In this document: positions 27,161-35,241 of the stretch, piece after piece
How positions within the stretch are numbered: the first letter of the stretch is position 1
Layout of the letters: each line of letters opens with the position of its first letter
Source of the DNA: Prochlorococcus marinus XMU1404
GTDB lineage: Bacteria > Cyanobacteriota > Cyanobacteriia > PCC-6307 > Cyanobiaceae
Assembly: GCF_017696175.1 (NCBI RefSeq)
Contig: NZ_JAAORE010000001.1
Location: 434,001 to 498,000, forward strand
DNA: 64,000 nt
Reading direction: 5' to 3'
Notes under the pieces: model-generated
Seen by the model: only the letters and a program-made list of their open reading frames with translations
The model's database searches: none
Told to the model about the DNA's origin: nothing
Position numbers and translations under genes: made by a program

Positions 27161-28596
27161 ATTGATTTAAGACATCTTTCAATGCGCGATATATCACTCT
27201 TACTCTCTGAGAAAAGCTCCCAACTTTGAATTAAATCCGGCCCACTTAGAGAACCAAAAAAGGCAACTCTTAATGATTTCATCAAAATACCTTTTTTAAC
27301 TTTATGCATTTTTGAGATTTCATTTATTATCTCCTTTGCTTTATCTTTGTCTAGTTTTAAATAATTTTGCTCTATTAAATAATTTAAGATTAGTTTTAGG
27401 GATTCTTTACTATCATTATTTTTGAGAAAATCTTGACCTTCTTTTTGAATTGGAGGTAGTAAAAAAAATGGTTTTGATTGATCAATGGCGTCTGTCAAAA
27501 GGGTCATCGAGTCTTTAATTAAAATTGTTAATTGAATAGCCCATTCTTGAGATGGCGGATCCCAGTCCATATTATCCCAGTATCTCCTAATGATCCCACT
27601 TAACTTTTCTGTCTCCATATTTTTTATATATTGAGAATTAATCCAGTTTAGTTTTTCCCAATTAAATTTAGCCCCAGCTTTATTAATATCTGATAAGTCA
27701 AAAATTTTAGATATCTCATCAAGTGAAAGTATTTCACTCTCGGCAGATTTTGGAGACCAACCTAGAAAGGCCATGTAGTTCGCTAAAGCCTCAGGTAAAT
27801 ATCCCATATCTCTAAATTCGTCGATTGAAGTAACGCAATCTCTCTTAGATAATTTTTTCCCTTCGTTATTTAGTATTAGTGGTGTATGTGAAAAAGTTGG
27901 TAGTTTGAAACCTAACGCTTCATAAATCAATATTTGTTTTGCAGTGTTAGAGATATGGTCTTCCCCCCTTACTACATTAGTGATATTCATGAAATTATCA
28001 TCAATTACAACTGCAAGATTATACAAAGGATCTCCAATCTCATATCCCATGGCTCTTCTTGATAAAACCAAATCACCGCCTAAGTCCTTCCCTTGCCATT
28101 TGATTTCACCTCTTATTTGATCTACCCATTTAATTTGTATGTTTTCATCAATCTTGAACCTTATTACTGAAGAGCGTCCTTGGGATATGAATGTTTCTAT
28201 TTCTTTATTCGAGAGATTTCTGTGTCTATTATCGTGCTTTGGAGGTAATCCTTTCTTTTTTTGTTCCCCTCTTAATTCGGAAATCTCATCTTCTGTAGTA
28301 AAGCATCTATAAGCAGCTCCACAATCTAATAACTTTTTGATGTATTTTTTGTGAATTGAAATTCGGTCACTTTGCTTTAAAGGTTCCTCATCCCATTTAA
28401 TTCCAAGCCATTTCAATCCCTCTAAAATGTTTTTAGCGTACTCAGATTTAGATCGAAAAAAATCTGTATCTTCTATTCTTATGAGGAATTTCCCACCTAT
28501 TTTTTTTGCATACAACCAGTTGAATAAAGCTGTTCGAGCTGTACCAATATGAAATAAACCTGTTGGACTTGGGGCTAATCTTAAACGTCTTTCCAA
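27157..28596 (-). CDS. gltX: Glutamyl-tRNA synthetase
   Basis: This class I synthetase charges tRNA-Glu, which also feeds tetrapyrrole synthesis through glutamyl-tRNA reductase, and in cyanobacteria it usually charges tRNA-Gln as the first step of amidation. The 479-residue protein has the HIGH motif as FHIGTARTALFNW near residues 14-26 and the KMSKS motif as KLSKRDCVTS near 252. The zinc-site region GAAYRCF near 95 has one Cys only. It lies 17 bases after the tRNA-Asp gene on the same strand and is probably co-transcribed with it. Confidence 0.96.
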   Translation of the reverse strand: MERRLRLAPSPTGLFHIGTARTALFNWLYAKKIGGKFLIRIEDTDFFRSKSEYAKNILEGLKWLGIKWDEEPLKQSDRISIHKKYIKKLLDCGAAYRCFTTEDEISELRGEQKKKGLPPKHDNRHRNLSNKEIETFISQGRSSVIRFKIDENIQIKWVDQIRGEIKWQGKDLGGDLVLSRRAMGYEIGDPLYNLAVVIDDNFMNITNVVRGEDHISNTAKQILIYEALGFKLPTFSHTPLILNNEGKKLSKRDCVTSIDEFRDMGYLPEALANYMAFLGWSPKSAESEILSLDEISKIFDLSDINKAGAKFNWEKLNWINSQYIKNMETEKLSGIIRRYWDNMDWDPPSQEWAIQLTILIKDSMTLLTDAIDQSKPFFLLPPIQKEGQDFLKNNDSKESLKLILNYLIEQNYLKLDKDKAKEIINEISKMHKVKKGILMKSLRVAFFGSLSGPDLIQSWELFSESKSDISRIERCLKSI

Positions 28597-28613
28597 ATTT
28601 CTTTTAGAAAAAA

Positions 28614-28687
28614 CGGGACCGACGGGATTCGAACCCGCAACTTCCGCCGTGACAGGGCGGTGCTCTAACCAGTTGAACTACGGTCCC
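28614..28687 (-). tRNA. tRNA-Asp (anticodon GTC)
   Basis: The 74-base minus-strand sequence starts GGGACCG and ends CGGTCCCG, giving a 7-bp acceptor stem plus discriminator G. The D-arm contains AGTTCAACTGGTTAGAGC, the anticodon loop is CTGTCAC with anticodon GTC in a CCGCC/GGCGG stem, and the T-arm is GCGGGTTCGAATCCCGT. No CCA is encoded. It lies between a small SH3-like gene and gltX. Confidence 0.97.
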
Positions 28688-28694
28688 ACAATTT

Positions 28695-28714
28695 GTTCCA
28701 ACTTTAATTGGAAC
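28695..28714. repeat. Perfect hairpin just upstream of tRNA-Asp
   Basis: GTTCCAA and TTGGAAC form a perfect 7-bp inverted repeat with a 6-base loop, 7 bases before the 5' end of the tRNA-Asp. No T tract follows on either strand, so a simple terminator is unlikely. It could be a processing or structural element of the long rplS-to-gltX transcript. Confidence 0.4.
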
Positions 28715-28835
28715 TTCATCATTAAAATTATCAGATCATAATACTTAATTAATGTTGTTGTAATAAAAAAAATTTATTAATTTGAGGATTTAAAGAAATA
28801 GTTAATTTTAAAGCTTTCCTGAATTAGATAAATAT

Positions 28836-29030
28836 TTATTTTTGAGGTCTAAATCCAGCAGGTTCTATCAACCTAACTTGATTGCCTCGAGCGGTAAATT
28901 CTCTGCCTTGGTCACTTTGTACTACTACTCTCCCACCAGATTTAACTCTGATGACTCTTGCACGAACCCATCCTAAAGCTGCTGATTCGAGGACTTTAAC
29001 TACGTCCCCAGGTTGAAGATCTAACTCCAT
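28836..29030 (-). CDS. Small SH3-like barrel protein, uncharacterised
   Basis: The likely start is ATG 29030, giving 64 residues: MELDLQPGDVVKVLESAALG and so on, with VRARVIRVKSGGRVVVQSDQ and the end VRLIEPAGFRPQK. Short beta strands with PGDVVKV and GWVRARVI suggest an SH3-like barrel. An open frame runs back to 29096, but those 22 extra codons lie partly in the tRNA-Trp gene and are almost certainly not translated. I cannot assign the family; it differs from the NdhS sequence I remember. It sits between the two tRNA genes. Confidence 0.7.
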   Translation of the reverse strand: MELDLQPGDVVKVLESAALGWVRARVIRVKSGGRVVVQSDQGREFTARGNQVRLIEPAGFRPQK

Positions 29031-29066
29031 CTTATGAAAAAAATGATTTGCATAATGTTGATCAAA

Positions 29067-29139
29067 CGCGTCGTGGAGGACTTGAACCCCCGACATCAGG
29101 TTTTGGAGACCTGCGTTCTACCAACTGAACTAACGACGC
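29067..29139 (-). tRNA. tRNA-Trp (anticodon CCA)
   Basis: The 73-base minus-strand sequence starts GCGTCGT and ends ACGACGCG. The D-arm is AGTTCAGTTGGTAGAAC, the anticodon loop CTCCAAA with anticodon CCA sits in a CAGGT/ACCTG stem, and the T-arm is GGGGGTTCAAGTCCTCC. No CCA end is encoded. It follows rplS after about 50 bases. Confidence 0.97.
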
Positions 29140-29192
29140 ATCTAAATAATTATAAGCGCCTTTGTGACCAATAAGTTGATTAATTTACAACT

Positions 29193-29663
29193 TTATCGAT
29201 CAAAGCGTTGTTTTACGCGAGTAGCTTTCCCTACTCTATCTCTTAGATAGAATAACTTAGCTCTTCTTACTTTACCTCTACGTTCAACTTTTAGAGAGGC
29301 AACCTGTGGACTATGTAGCATAAATACTCTCTCAACGCCTATACCTTGGAAAATTCTTCTTACTGTAATAGTCTGATTGATACCTCCATGCCTTTTTGCT
29401 ATGACGACACCTTCATAAGGTTGAACTCTTTCTTTATTACCCTCTGTAATTTTTACGCCAACTTTAACAGTGTCCCCAACATAGATTTCAGGTAATTCTT
29501 TTTTTAATTGCTCATTCTCAAATTCCTCAATAAGGTTGGAGACGCATATTTTTTTTGTAGTATCAGAAACCAATTTTTCTTCTTTTTGTTCAACTGCTAC
29601 ATCAATTGATCCGTCAGCGTTTGTACTGGTTTCTAATTCATTTTCTTTTTTCTCTTTAGCCAT
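29193..29663 (-). CDS. rplS: 50S ribosomal protein L19
   Basis: L19 lies at the 30S-50S interface. The 156-residue protein has the conserved core from about residue 42, with [20 protein letters not shown] near 57-76, [16 protein letters not shown] near 80, [15 protein letters not shown] near 100 and [20 protein letters not shown] near 131-151. About 40 residues of acidic, low-complexity N-terminal extension precede the core, whereas most bacterial L19 proteins have about 115 residues. It is the first gene of the minus-strand run with two tRNAs and gltX. Confidence 0.95.
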   Translation of the reverse strand: MAKEKKENELETSTNADGSIDVAVEQKEEKLVSDTTKKICVSNLIEEFENEQLKKELPEIYVGDTVKVGVKITEGNKERVQPYEGVVIAKRHGGINQTITVRRIFQGIGVERVFMLHSPQVASLKVERRGKVRRAKLFYLRDRVGKATRVKQRFDR

Positions 29664-29695
29664 TTTGATCTTTTTTATCCTACAAGTTCTATATC

Positions 29696-30004
29696 TTAAC
29701 CTTTTGACTCGCCATTAGTAACCTTTTTGGTAAATGAAATTGTTTTTGAAAACATTTGGAATCCAGTTATGAGCATCCATAAAACTCCAAGGGAATTAAA
29801 AAATACATATATTAATTCGCCATTACCTCCAAGCCATTCCCCCTCATGTAGAGACATTAACCAATGAACTTGGTCTCTAGAATAACCTAATAAATCTTTT
29901 GACACCCTGTAGAGAACCCCGGTAATTGAAGATATAAACAATGGAAGAAAAACCCAAGGCGCCAAAGCCTTATGAAATTGCCTAGAATTAGATAAAAATT
30001 TCAT
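29696..30004 (-). CDS. PepSY-associated membrane protein (two helices)
   Basis: The 102-residue product has two membrane helices ([20 protein letters not shown] with an N-terminal basic stretch, and [20 protein letters not shown]) separated by a polar loop ([19 protein letters not shown]). The pattern of R-x-FHK near the start, then [16 protein letters not shown] and a second helix ending in a basic tail resembles PepSY-associated membrane regions found in small cyanobacterial proteins. The function is unknown. It lies 32 bases before rplS on the same strand. Confidence 0.7.
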   Translation of the reverse strand: MKFLSNSRQFHKALAPWVFLPLFISSITGVLYRVSKDLLGYSRDQVHWLMSLHEGEWLGGNGELIYVFFNSLGVLWMLITGFQMFSKTISFTKKVTNGESKG

Positions 30005-30095
30005 TCCTGTTTCCCATTGTTATTGATAGATTTAAGATAGCTAAGACCAAAATGGCTATCTTGATGAAATTTAGCTATTACCATTATTTATTCCA

Positions 30096-30935
30096 ATGAA
30101 ACATTTTGCAGATCTCTTATTAAATAAAAATAATTCTAAAACTAATGATCAAATTCCTTTTATCCAGAGGAGAAGAGGAATTGAAATAAAGTCTGCACGT
30201 GAAATTAATCTGATGAAAAAATCTAGTAGGATAGTTGCAACAGTGCTTAGAGAAATTAATGATTTAATTGAACCTGGAATGAGTACAAAAGATTTAGATG
30301 ATTTCGCAGAAAAGAGGATAAAAAGTTTTGGAGCTGTACCTAGTTTTAAGGGGTACCATGGTTTCCCTTCAAGTATTTGTTCTAGTATTAATAATGAGGT
30401 TGTGCATGGAATACCAAATAAAAATAAAATAATTAAAAATGGTGACTTAGTTAAAATTGATACAGGAGCATATTTAGACGGTTTCCATGGGGATAGTTGT
30501 ATATCAATTTGTGTAGGAGAAGTTAGTCCAAAGACCCAAAATCTCAGTGATGTAGCATTAAAAGCTTTGTATGCAGGTCTTTCAAAAATCAAGGCAGGAA
30601 ATACACTTCTTGATGTTGCGGGGGAAATTGAAGATTTAGTTATAAAAAATGGCTTTAGTGTTGTTGAGGATTACACAGGCCATGGAGTTGGAAGAAATCT
30701 CCATGAAGAACCATCGGTTTTTAATTTTCGGACAAAAGAATTGCCCAATGTCGTTCTTCGCGAAGGAATGACATTGGCGGTGGAACCTATCGTTAACGAA
30801 GGGACTAAATTTTGTAAAACATTAAATGATAGATGGACTGTAATAACAAAAGATGGTAAATTATCTGCGCAATGGGAGCATACAATAGTCGTTTTAAAAG
30901 ATGGGATTGAAATATTGACAGATAGAGATTTCTAG
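30096..30935 (+). CDS. map: Methionine aminopeptidase, type I
   Basis: This enzyme removes the N-terminal Met from new proteins. The 279-residue protein has the family core from about residue 25: SAREINLMKKSSRIVA, the substrate-gate His in KGYHGFPSSIC, VVHGIP, metal ligands in DTGAYLDGFHGDS near 126-138, the ligand His in TGHGVGRNLHEEP near 201, and the last Glu in WEHTIVVLKDG near 262. The N-terminal 25 residues are an extension over the minimal enzyme. The minus-strand frame at 30149-30592 is a shadow. Confidence 0.95.
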   Translation: MKHFADLLLNKNNSKTNDQIPFIQRRRGIEIKSAREINLMKKSSRIVATVLREINDLIEPGMSTKDLDDFAEKRIKSFGAVPSFKGYHGFPSSICSSINNEVVHGIPNKNKIIKNGDLVKIDTGAYLDGFHGDSCISICVGEVSPKTQNLSDVALKALYAGLSKIKAGNTLLDVAGEIEDLVIKNGFSVVEDYTGHGVGRNLHEEPSVFNFRTKELPNVVLREGMTLAVEPIVNEGTKFCKTLNDRWTVITKDGKLSAQWEHTIVVLKDGIEILTDRDF

Positions 30936-30938
30936 ATT

Positions 30939-31658
30939 CTAAGATTTGTATTTATAAATAATTTGGCAATACAAAAAAGTAAAAAACTCTTTCAGTGGGA
31001 AAAGTAGATAACTTATGGGGTTTGGACTAATTATTATTAAATAATTTTTTGAATTGATTAAATCATAAATTTTTTTAGACACAAATTTGGGACTCATAAT
31101 TCCGATAGGATTAAGTTCTGATTTGAAGGGCCCTAAGATGATTTTTTTTATAATTAATTTTTCCTTAGTATCTTTGTTCTGAAAATATTTTTTGAAAGAC
31201 ACTAATTGACCAATAAGGGATTTGCTTATCTCATATGATGGATTTAGGGCTGGTAATATTTCTGCTTCAGATGTATTTATCCAAATCTCTTTTTTTATTA
31301 GTGACTCATTGGTTAGAGCAATATCCTCAAATAAATTTAAAAACTTGAATTTGCTTAATGCATTTATTTCTATTGAGTTTTCATAATTGGAATTTTCTCT
31401 ACTCAAGTTGTAGATTCCGTGGTTCAAGATTAATATGTCAATCTTTTTTAGATGATTTTTTAGTGCAGATTCTTTCCCACATTCCCATTTAACCCATTCA
31501 TTTGGAGATTCAAGATTTATTTCATAATCACTTTTACTGTGAGTAAATCCAATCACTTTATATCCTTTTTGACGAAACAATTTTGTTAGTTCTTTCCCTA
31601 AAGCACCAGAAGCTCCAGTAATCCCAACAGTTTTTTTGTTTTTTATTGAATTTAACAT
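30939..31658 (-). CDS. Short-chain dehydrogenase/reductase family protein
   Basis: The 239-residue product has an N-terminal Rossmann motif GITGASGALGKELTKLF near residues 13-29, ILNHGIY near 77 in place of the usual NNAG, INTSEAE at the catalytic Ser region and SYEISKSL near 143, with the Tyr-x3-Lys pair intact. The last 40 residues are hydrophobic (YLLFPLKEFFTFLYCQIIYK), which may anchor the protein to a membrane. The substrate is unknown. It converges on map with a 3-base gap. Confidence 0.82.
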   Translation of the reverse strand: MLNSIKNKKTVGITGASGALGKELTKLFRQKGYKVIGFTHSKSDYEINLESPNEWVKWECGKESALKNHLKKIDILILNHGIYNLSRENSNYENSIEINALSKFKFLNLFEDIALTNESLIKKEIWINTSEAEILPALNPSYEISKSLIGQLVSFKKYFQNKDTKEKLIIKKIILGPFKSELNPIGIMSPKFVSKKIYDLINSKNYLIIISPNPISYLLFPLKEFFTFLYCQIIYKYKS

Positions 31659-31814
31659 TTTGTTTGATTTCGACGAAATATCAAAGAATTACAATAAATT
31701 TACCTAAAAAAATTTTTTTTATTTATTTATTTGATTAAAACTCATAAATAAATATTTGTTTAGTTAGTAAAAAAATATTATCTTAAACCTATTGATTAAC
31801 AATTCTACTAAATT

Positions 31815-32924
31815 ATGAGCGATATATTATTAATTGGCTCATGTGAGCCATTTAGTGGTAAGTCTGCATTGGTTCTTGGGATAGCAAAAAGACTTTTACA
31901 GGAGAACAAAAAAGTACGTATTGGTAAACCACTAGCCACATGTATAGAACTTACGAATCTTCCTTCAATGTCTTATGAAGGATTAATAGATGATGATGTT
32001 AAGTTTATTGGATCTACATTAAATATCGAAGAGGAGAATTTAATTTCCTCAGTAGGGTTGTTGGATAATATATCAGCTGAAAAAAGAATCTCTAACAAAG
32101 ATTTGCTCCCAGGCAAAGGGTTTGATCAAATTGAGGGATTGGTTAATGATAATTTTGAAGGATTAAACATCCTAGAAGCGGCTGGAAGTCTTCATGAAGG
32201 AATGATTTATGGCTTAAGTCTCCCCCAACTAGCAGAGAGTTTAGATGCAAAGGTCTTAATCGTAAATTTATGGGAAGATTGTAAAAGCGTAGATGCATTA
32301 CTTGATGCGAAAAAACAATTGGGAGAGCATTTAGCTGGAGTTGTTCTAAATGCAGTGCGACCTCAAGAAGTCGAAAAAGTTAAAAATGAAATAATACCCT
32401 CTCTTGAAGACATGAATATTGAAGTGTTTGGGGTGATGCCTAAATCACCACTGCTCAGAAGTGTAACTGTCGGAGAGCTTGTAAGAAGATTAGATGCCCA
32501 AGTAATTTGTTGCCCCGAAAAAGATCAATTACTAGTTGAGACATTAAGTATTGGGGCAATGGGTGTTAATTCTGCAATGGAATTTTTCAGAAGAAGAAGA
32601 AATATGGCTGTAGTGACTGGCGCTGATAGAACTGATATTCAACTTGCGGCTTTGGAGGCTTCGACTCAATGTCTTATTCTAACCGGTTTGGGAGAACCTT
32701 TATCACAACTTATTCATAGAGCAGAGGAATTGGAGGTGCCAATTTTGAAAGTAGAACTAGACACTCTCTCTTCTGTAGAAATTATTGAACAAGCTTTTGG
32801 TCATGTAAGAATACACGAATCAATCAAAGCTTCTTATGCTGTTCAATTAGTTCAGGAGAACGTAAATTTACAAAGAATTCTCAAAAAGATAGATTTTCCC
32901 TGCAATTTTCCAGATAAATGCTAA
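31815..32924 (+). CDS. BioD-like P-loop protein with C-terminal DRTGG domain
   Basis: The 369-residue product has an N-terminal P-loop domain like the BioD-like part of long phosphotransacetylases (GSCEPFSGKSALVLGIAKRL near residues 7-26, EAAGSLHEGMIYGLS near 120) and a DRTGG domain from about residue 215 (LRSVTVGELVRRLDAQVI, then VTGADRTDIQLAALE near 273). The phosphotransacetylase catalytic domain is absent, so it is a stand-alone regulatory or ATP-binding form. It starts a plus-strand run with the DprA-like gene 25 bases later. The function is unknown. Confidence 0.82.
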   Translation: MSDILLIGSCEPFSGKSALVLGIAKRLLQENKKVRIGKPLATCIELTNLPSMSYEGLIDDDVKFIGSTLNIEEENLISSVGLLDNISAEKRISNKDLLPGKGFDQIEGLVNDNFEGLNILEAAGSLHEGMIYGLSLPQLAESLDAKVLIVNLWEDCKSVDALLDAKKQLGEHLAGVVLNAVRPQEVEKVKNEIIPSLEDMNIEVFGVMPKSPLLRSVTVGELVRRLDAQVICCPEKDQLLVETLSIGAMGVNSAMEFFRRRRNMAVVTGADRTDIQLAALEASTQCLILTGLGEPLSQLIHRAEELEVPILKVELDTLSSVEIIEQAFGHVRIHESIKASYAVQLVQENVNLQRILKKIDFPCNFPDKC

Positions 32925-32949
32925 TTTCAAATATAGGATCCATTTTATT

Positions 32950-33462
32950 TTGAGTCGCTCTTTAGATTTACCTCCAACACAAGGCGTTGATGCCTTAGCA
33001 CAAGAACTCGCAAAACTCCAAGATAATGGAAAAAGGAGGATTGCATTTTTGGGCAGTAGACATGTACCAGTTGTCGATATCCACTTGATTGAGTTGATAG
33101 CAAGGTCATTGGCAGAGGAAGAACATAATATTCTTACTTCAGGATCTCAAGGAGTAAATGCTGCTGTGATTCGAGCTGTGTTGGATATTAATCCATCATT
33201 ATTGACTGTTTTATTACCACAAAGCCTTGATAGACAATTACCCGAAATCAAGCATCAACTTGAAAGAGTTATTCATTTGGTTGAAAAAAGTGAAAATGAT
33301 GAATTGCCTTTGCCACTCGCAAGCAGCCTTTGTAACCAAGAAATAATTTCTAGGTGTGATCAATTAATATGTTTTGCCTTTCACGATAGTGAAACCTTGC
33401 TTAATAGTTGTAGATGTGCAGAAGAGATGGGAAAGGTGGTTAGTTTGTTATTTTTTGATTAA
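32950..33462 (+). CDS. DprA-like Rossmann protein, uncharacterised
   Basis: The 170-residue product starts at TTG 32950. From about residue 30 it reads RRIAFLGSRHVPVVDIHLIE, then EEHNILTSGSQGVNAAVIRA and LTVLLPQS, the nucleotide-binding layout of the DprA/LOG superfamily (GSR, then TSGSQGV). Cyanobacterial homologues are often labelled DNA recombination-mediator protein A on this basis. A role in DNA uptake is not shown: the protein is much shorter than true DprA and lacks its extra domains. It follows the BioD/DRTGG gene by 25 bases. Confidence 0.7.
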   Translation: MSRSLDLPPTQGVDALAQELAKLQDNGKRRIAFLGSRHVPVVDIHLIELIARSLAEEEHNILTSGSQGVNAAVIRAVLDINPSLLTVLLPQSLDRQLPEIKHQLERVIHLVEKSENDELPLPLASSLCNQEIISRCDQLICFAFHDSETLLNSCRCAEEMGKVVSLLFFD

Positions 33463-33497
33463 ATAAATCAATTTTTCTTTATTTAAATTTGATTTAT
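33463..33497. repeat. Inverted repeat between the DprA-like gene and yajQ
   Basis: ATAAATCAA at 33463-33471 and TTGATTTAT at 33489-33497 form a perfect 9-bp inverted repeat with a 17-base AT-rich loop, directly after the upstream stop codon. No T tract follows on the plus strand, so termination is uncertain. It may mark a partial terminator or an mRNA 3' end stabiliser. Confidence 0.4.
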
Positions 33498-33530
33498 GCT
33501 AAAAATAATCTTGCATTCAAAAAATTTACG

Positions 33531-34028
33531 ATGGCAGAAAGCTTTTCATTTGATGTGGTTTCTGATTTTGAGAGACAGGAATTAGTTAATACTTTAGATC
33601 AAGTAAAAAGAGAAATTTCTCAACGCTATGATTTGAAAGGGACTGGTTCAACAGTTGATTTAGATAAAGAAAATATTTCTATAACCACTAATAGTGAACT
33701 TACATTAAATGCTATAAATGACATCATCAGACAAAAGGCAATAAAAAGAAACTTATCTTTGAAAATTTTCGATTATGGTGAAATTGAAATAGTGAGCGGC
33801 AATAAAGTAAAACAGACCATTTTATTGAAACAAGGCATCAAACAAGAAATAGCAAAAAAAATTAGTAAAAATATTAGAGATCAGATTAAAAAAATAAATG
33901 TAAGCATTAATGGAGAAACACTAAGAATCTCGAGCAAGAGCAAAAATGATCTTCAACTGGCAATTAAGCTTGTTGGTCAATTGGAAGAATCTTTGAATAT
34001 TCCTCTAAAGGCCAATAATTTTAGATAA
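33531..34028 (+). CDS. YajQ family nucleotide-binding protein
   Basis: The 165-residue product from ATG 33531 begins MAESFSFDVVSDFERQELVN, the standard N-terminus of the YajQ/UPF0234 family, with QRYDLKGTG near residue 38, and a repeated second domain (KQTILLKQGIKQEIAKKISK). A longer frame starts at 33489, but the additional 14 residues do not match the family. Some homologues bind cyclic di-GMP or nucleic acids; the role here is unknown. It is the third gene of the plus-strand run. Confidence 0.9.
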   Translation: MAESFSFDVVSDFERQELVNTLDQVKREISQRYDLKGTGSTVDLDKENISITTNSELTLNAINDIIRQKAIKRNLSLKIFDYGEIEIVSGNKVKQTILLKQGIKQEIAKKISKNIRDQIKKINVSINGETLRISSKSKNDLQLAIKLVGQLEESLNIPLKANNFR

Positions 34029-34054
34029 AATCTTAAAAAGATAATTTAAAAAAT

Positions 34055-34264
34055 ATGGTAGATCATCCAGAATCTCTTATTAAGAAATTACTCATGAAGG
34101 TAAAAGAATATCCCCGTTTTTCAAGGGGAGAAATAGAAAAATTTTGTTGGATGGCAGTACATGAGCATAAGCATGGAGTTTTGCCCTCTGAATATGACAT
34201 TAGAGAAATAGATGAAGACCTTTATTTAAAACTTTTGCAGGAATTTAAATCAAAAATTAAATAA
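34055..34264 (+). CDS. Small uncharacterised protein
   Basis: I do not recognise this 69-residue product. It is charged and helical with a central Trp (GEIEKFCWMAVHEHKHG) and has no signal peptide or membrane helix. It starts at ATG 34055, 26 bases after the YajQ gene on the same strand. Its size, clean start and lack of overlap with other genes support a real gene. Confidence 0.6.
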   Translation: MVDHPESLIKKLLMKVKEYPRFSRGEIEKFCWMAVHEHKHGVLPSEYDIREIDEDLYLKLLQEFKSKIK

Positions 34265-34373
34265 ATATAATATTTATATTTCTTTCACAATTATTAAAAA
34301 AATATTTTAATTAAATGCTCTATTAATGCACTAATTAATTAGATTAAATACTATTAAAGAAAAGAATAATTTA

Positions 34374-35177
34374 ATGTCAACATCCTTTAAAAATGTCACC
34401 CCAACCGGTCCAGGTGGAACAGCAACCCTACTAATTGTATTGTCTTTTACTGGCTTTCTTTTACTTACTCAGGCTCTATTTGTTGTCCCCTCCGGACAGG
34501 TTGCAGTAGTTACAACATTAGGGAAAGTAAGCGGTCCTTCTAGGAGGGCTGGCTTGAACTTTAAGCTCCCATTCGTTCAGTCTGTATATCCATTTGATAT
34601 AAAAACTCAAGTTCAACCTGAAAAATTTGAAACTTTAACTAAGGATCTTCAAGTTATTAGGGCCACAGCCACTGTCAAATATTCGGTCAAACCTAATGAA
34701 GCAGGAAGAATTTTCGCAACAATTGCAAGTAGAAATAGTGATGTATATCAAAAAATTGTTCAGCCATCTTTACTAAAAGCTCTCAAATCTGTCTTTTCTC
34801 AATATGAGCTAGAGACAATAGCCACAGAATTTGCAGTCATTTCTGAAAAAGTAGGAGATACAGTAGCTCAAGAATTGAATTCATTCGATTATGTAGACGT
34901 TAAAAGTTTAGACTTGACAGGGTTAGAGATAGCAGAAGAATATAGAGCAGCCATTGAACAAAAGCAAATAGCCGGTCAACAATTATTAAGGGCAAAAACT
35001 GAGGTTGAAATTGCAGAACAAGAAGCTCTTAGATATGAGACATTAAATAGAAGCCTTGATGATCAAGTGCTTTTCAAATTATTTCTAGACAAATGGGACG
35101 GTAGTACTCAAGTTGTACCTGGTCTGCCAGGTTCAGAAGGTGGCAGCCCACCAGTAATTGTTGGTGGTAGAAGGTAA
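34374..35177 (+). CDS. SPFH/prohibitin-family membrane protein
   Basis: The 267-residue protein has one N-terminal membrane helix (residues about 18-40, ATLLIVLSFTGFLLLTQALF), then the band-7 domain with VPSGQVAVVTTLGKVSG, RRAGLNFKLPFVQSVYPFD, TATVKYSVKP and a helical C-terminal part (IAEEYRAAIEQKQIAGQQLL). This matches prohibitin-like cyanobacterial proteins that form large rings in membranes and may tune FtsH protease. No such protease gene is in the window. Confidence 0.88.
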   Translation: MSTSFKNVTPTGPGGTATLLIVLSFTGFLLLTQALFVVPSGQVAVVTTLGKVSGPSRRAGLNFKLPFVQSVYPFDIKTQVQPEKFETLTKDLQVIRATATVKYSVKPNEAGRIFATIASRNSDVYQKIVQPSLLKALKSVFSQYELETIATEFAVISEKVGDTVAQELNSFDYVDVKSLDLTGLEIAEEYRAAIEQKQIAGQQLLRAKTEVEIAEQEALRYETLNRSLDDQVLFKLFLDKWDGSTQVVPGLPGSEGGSPPVIVGGRR

Positions 35178-35241
35178 TTAAAGATTGTTTTTTTAACTAA
35201 TAATTCTGGAATTTTGTCCCACTAGAAAAGAAAGTAAGTTT

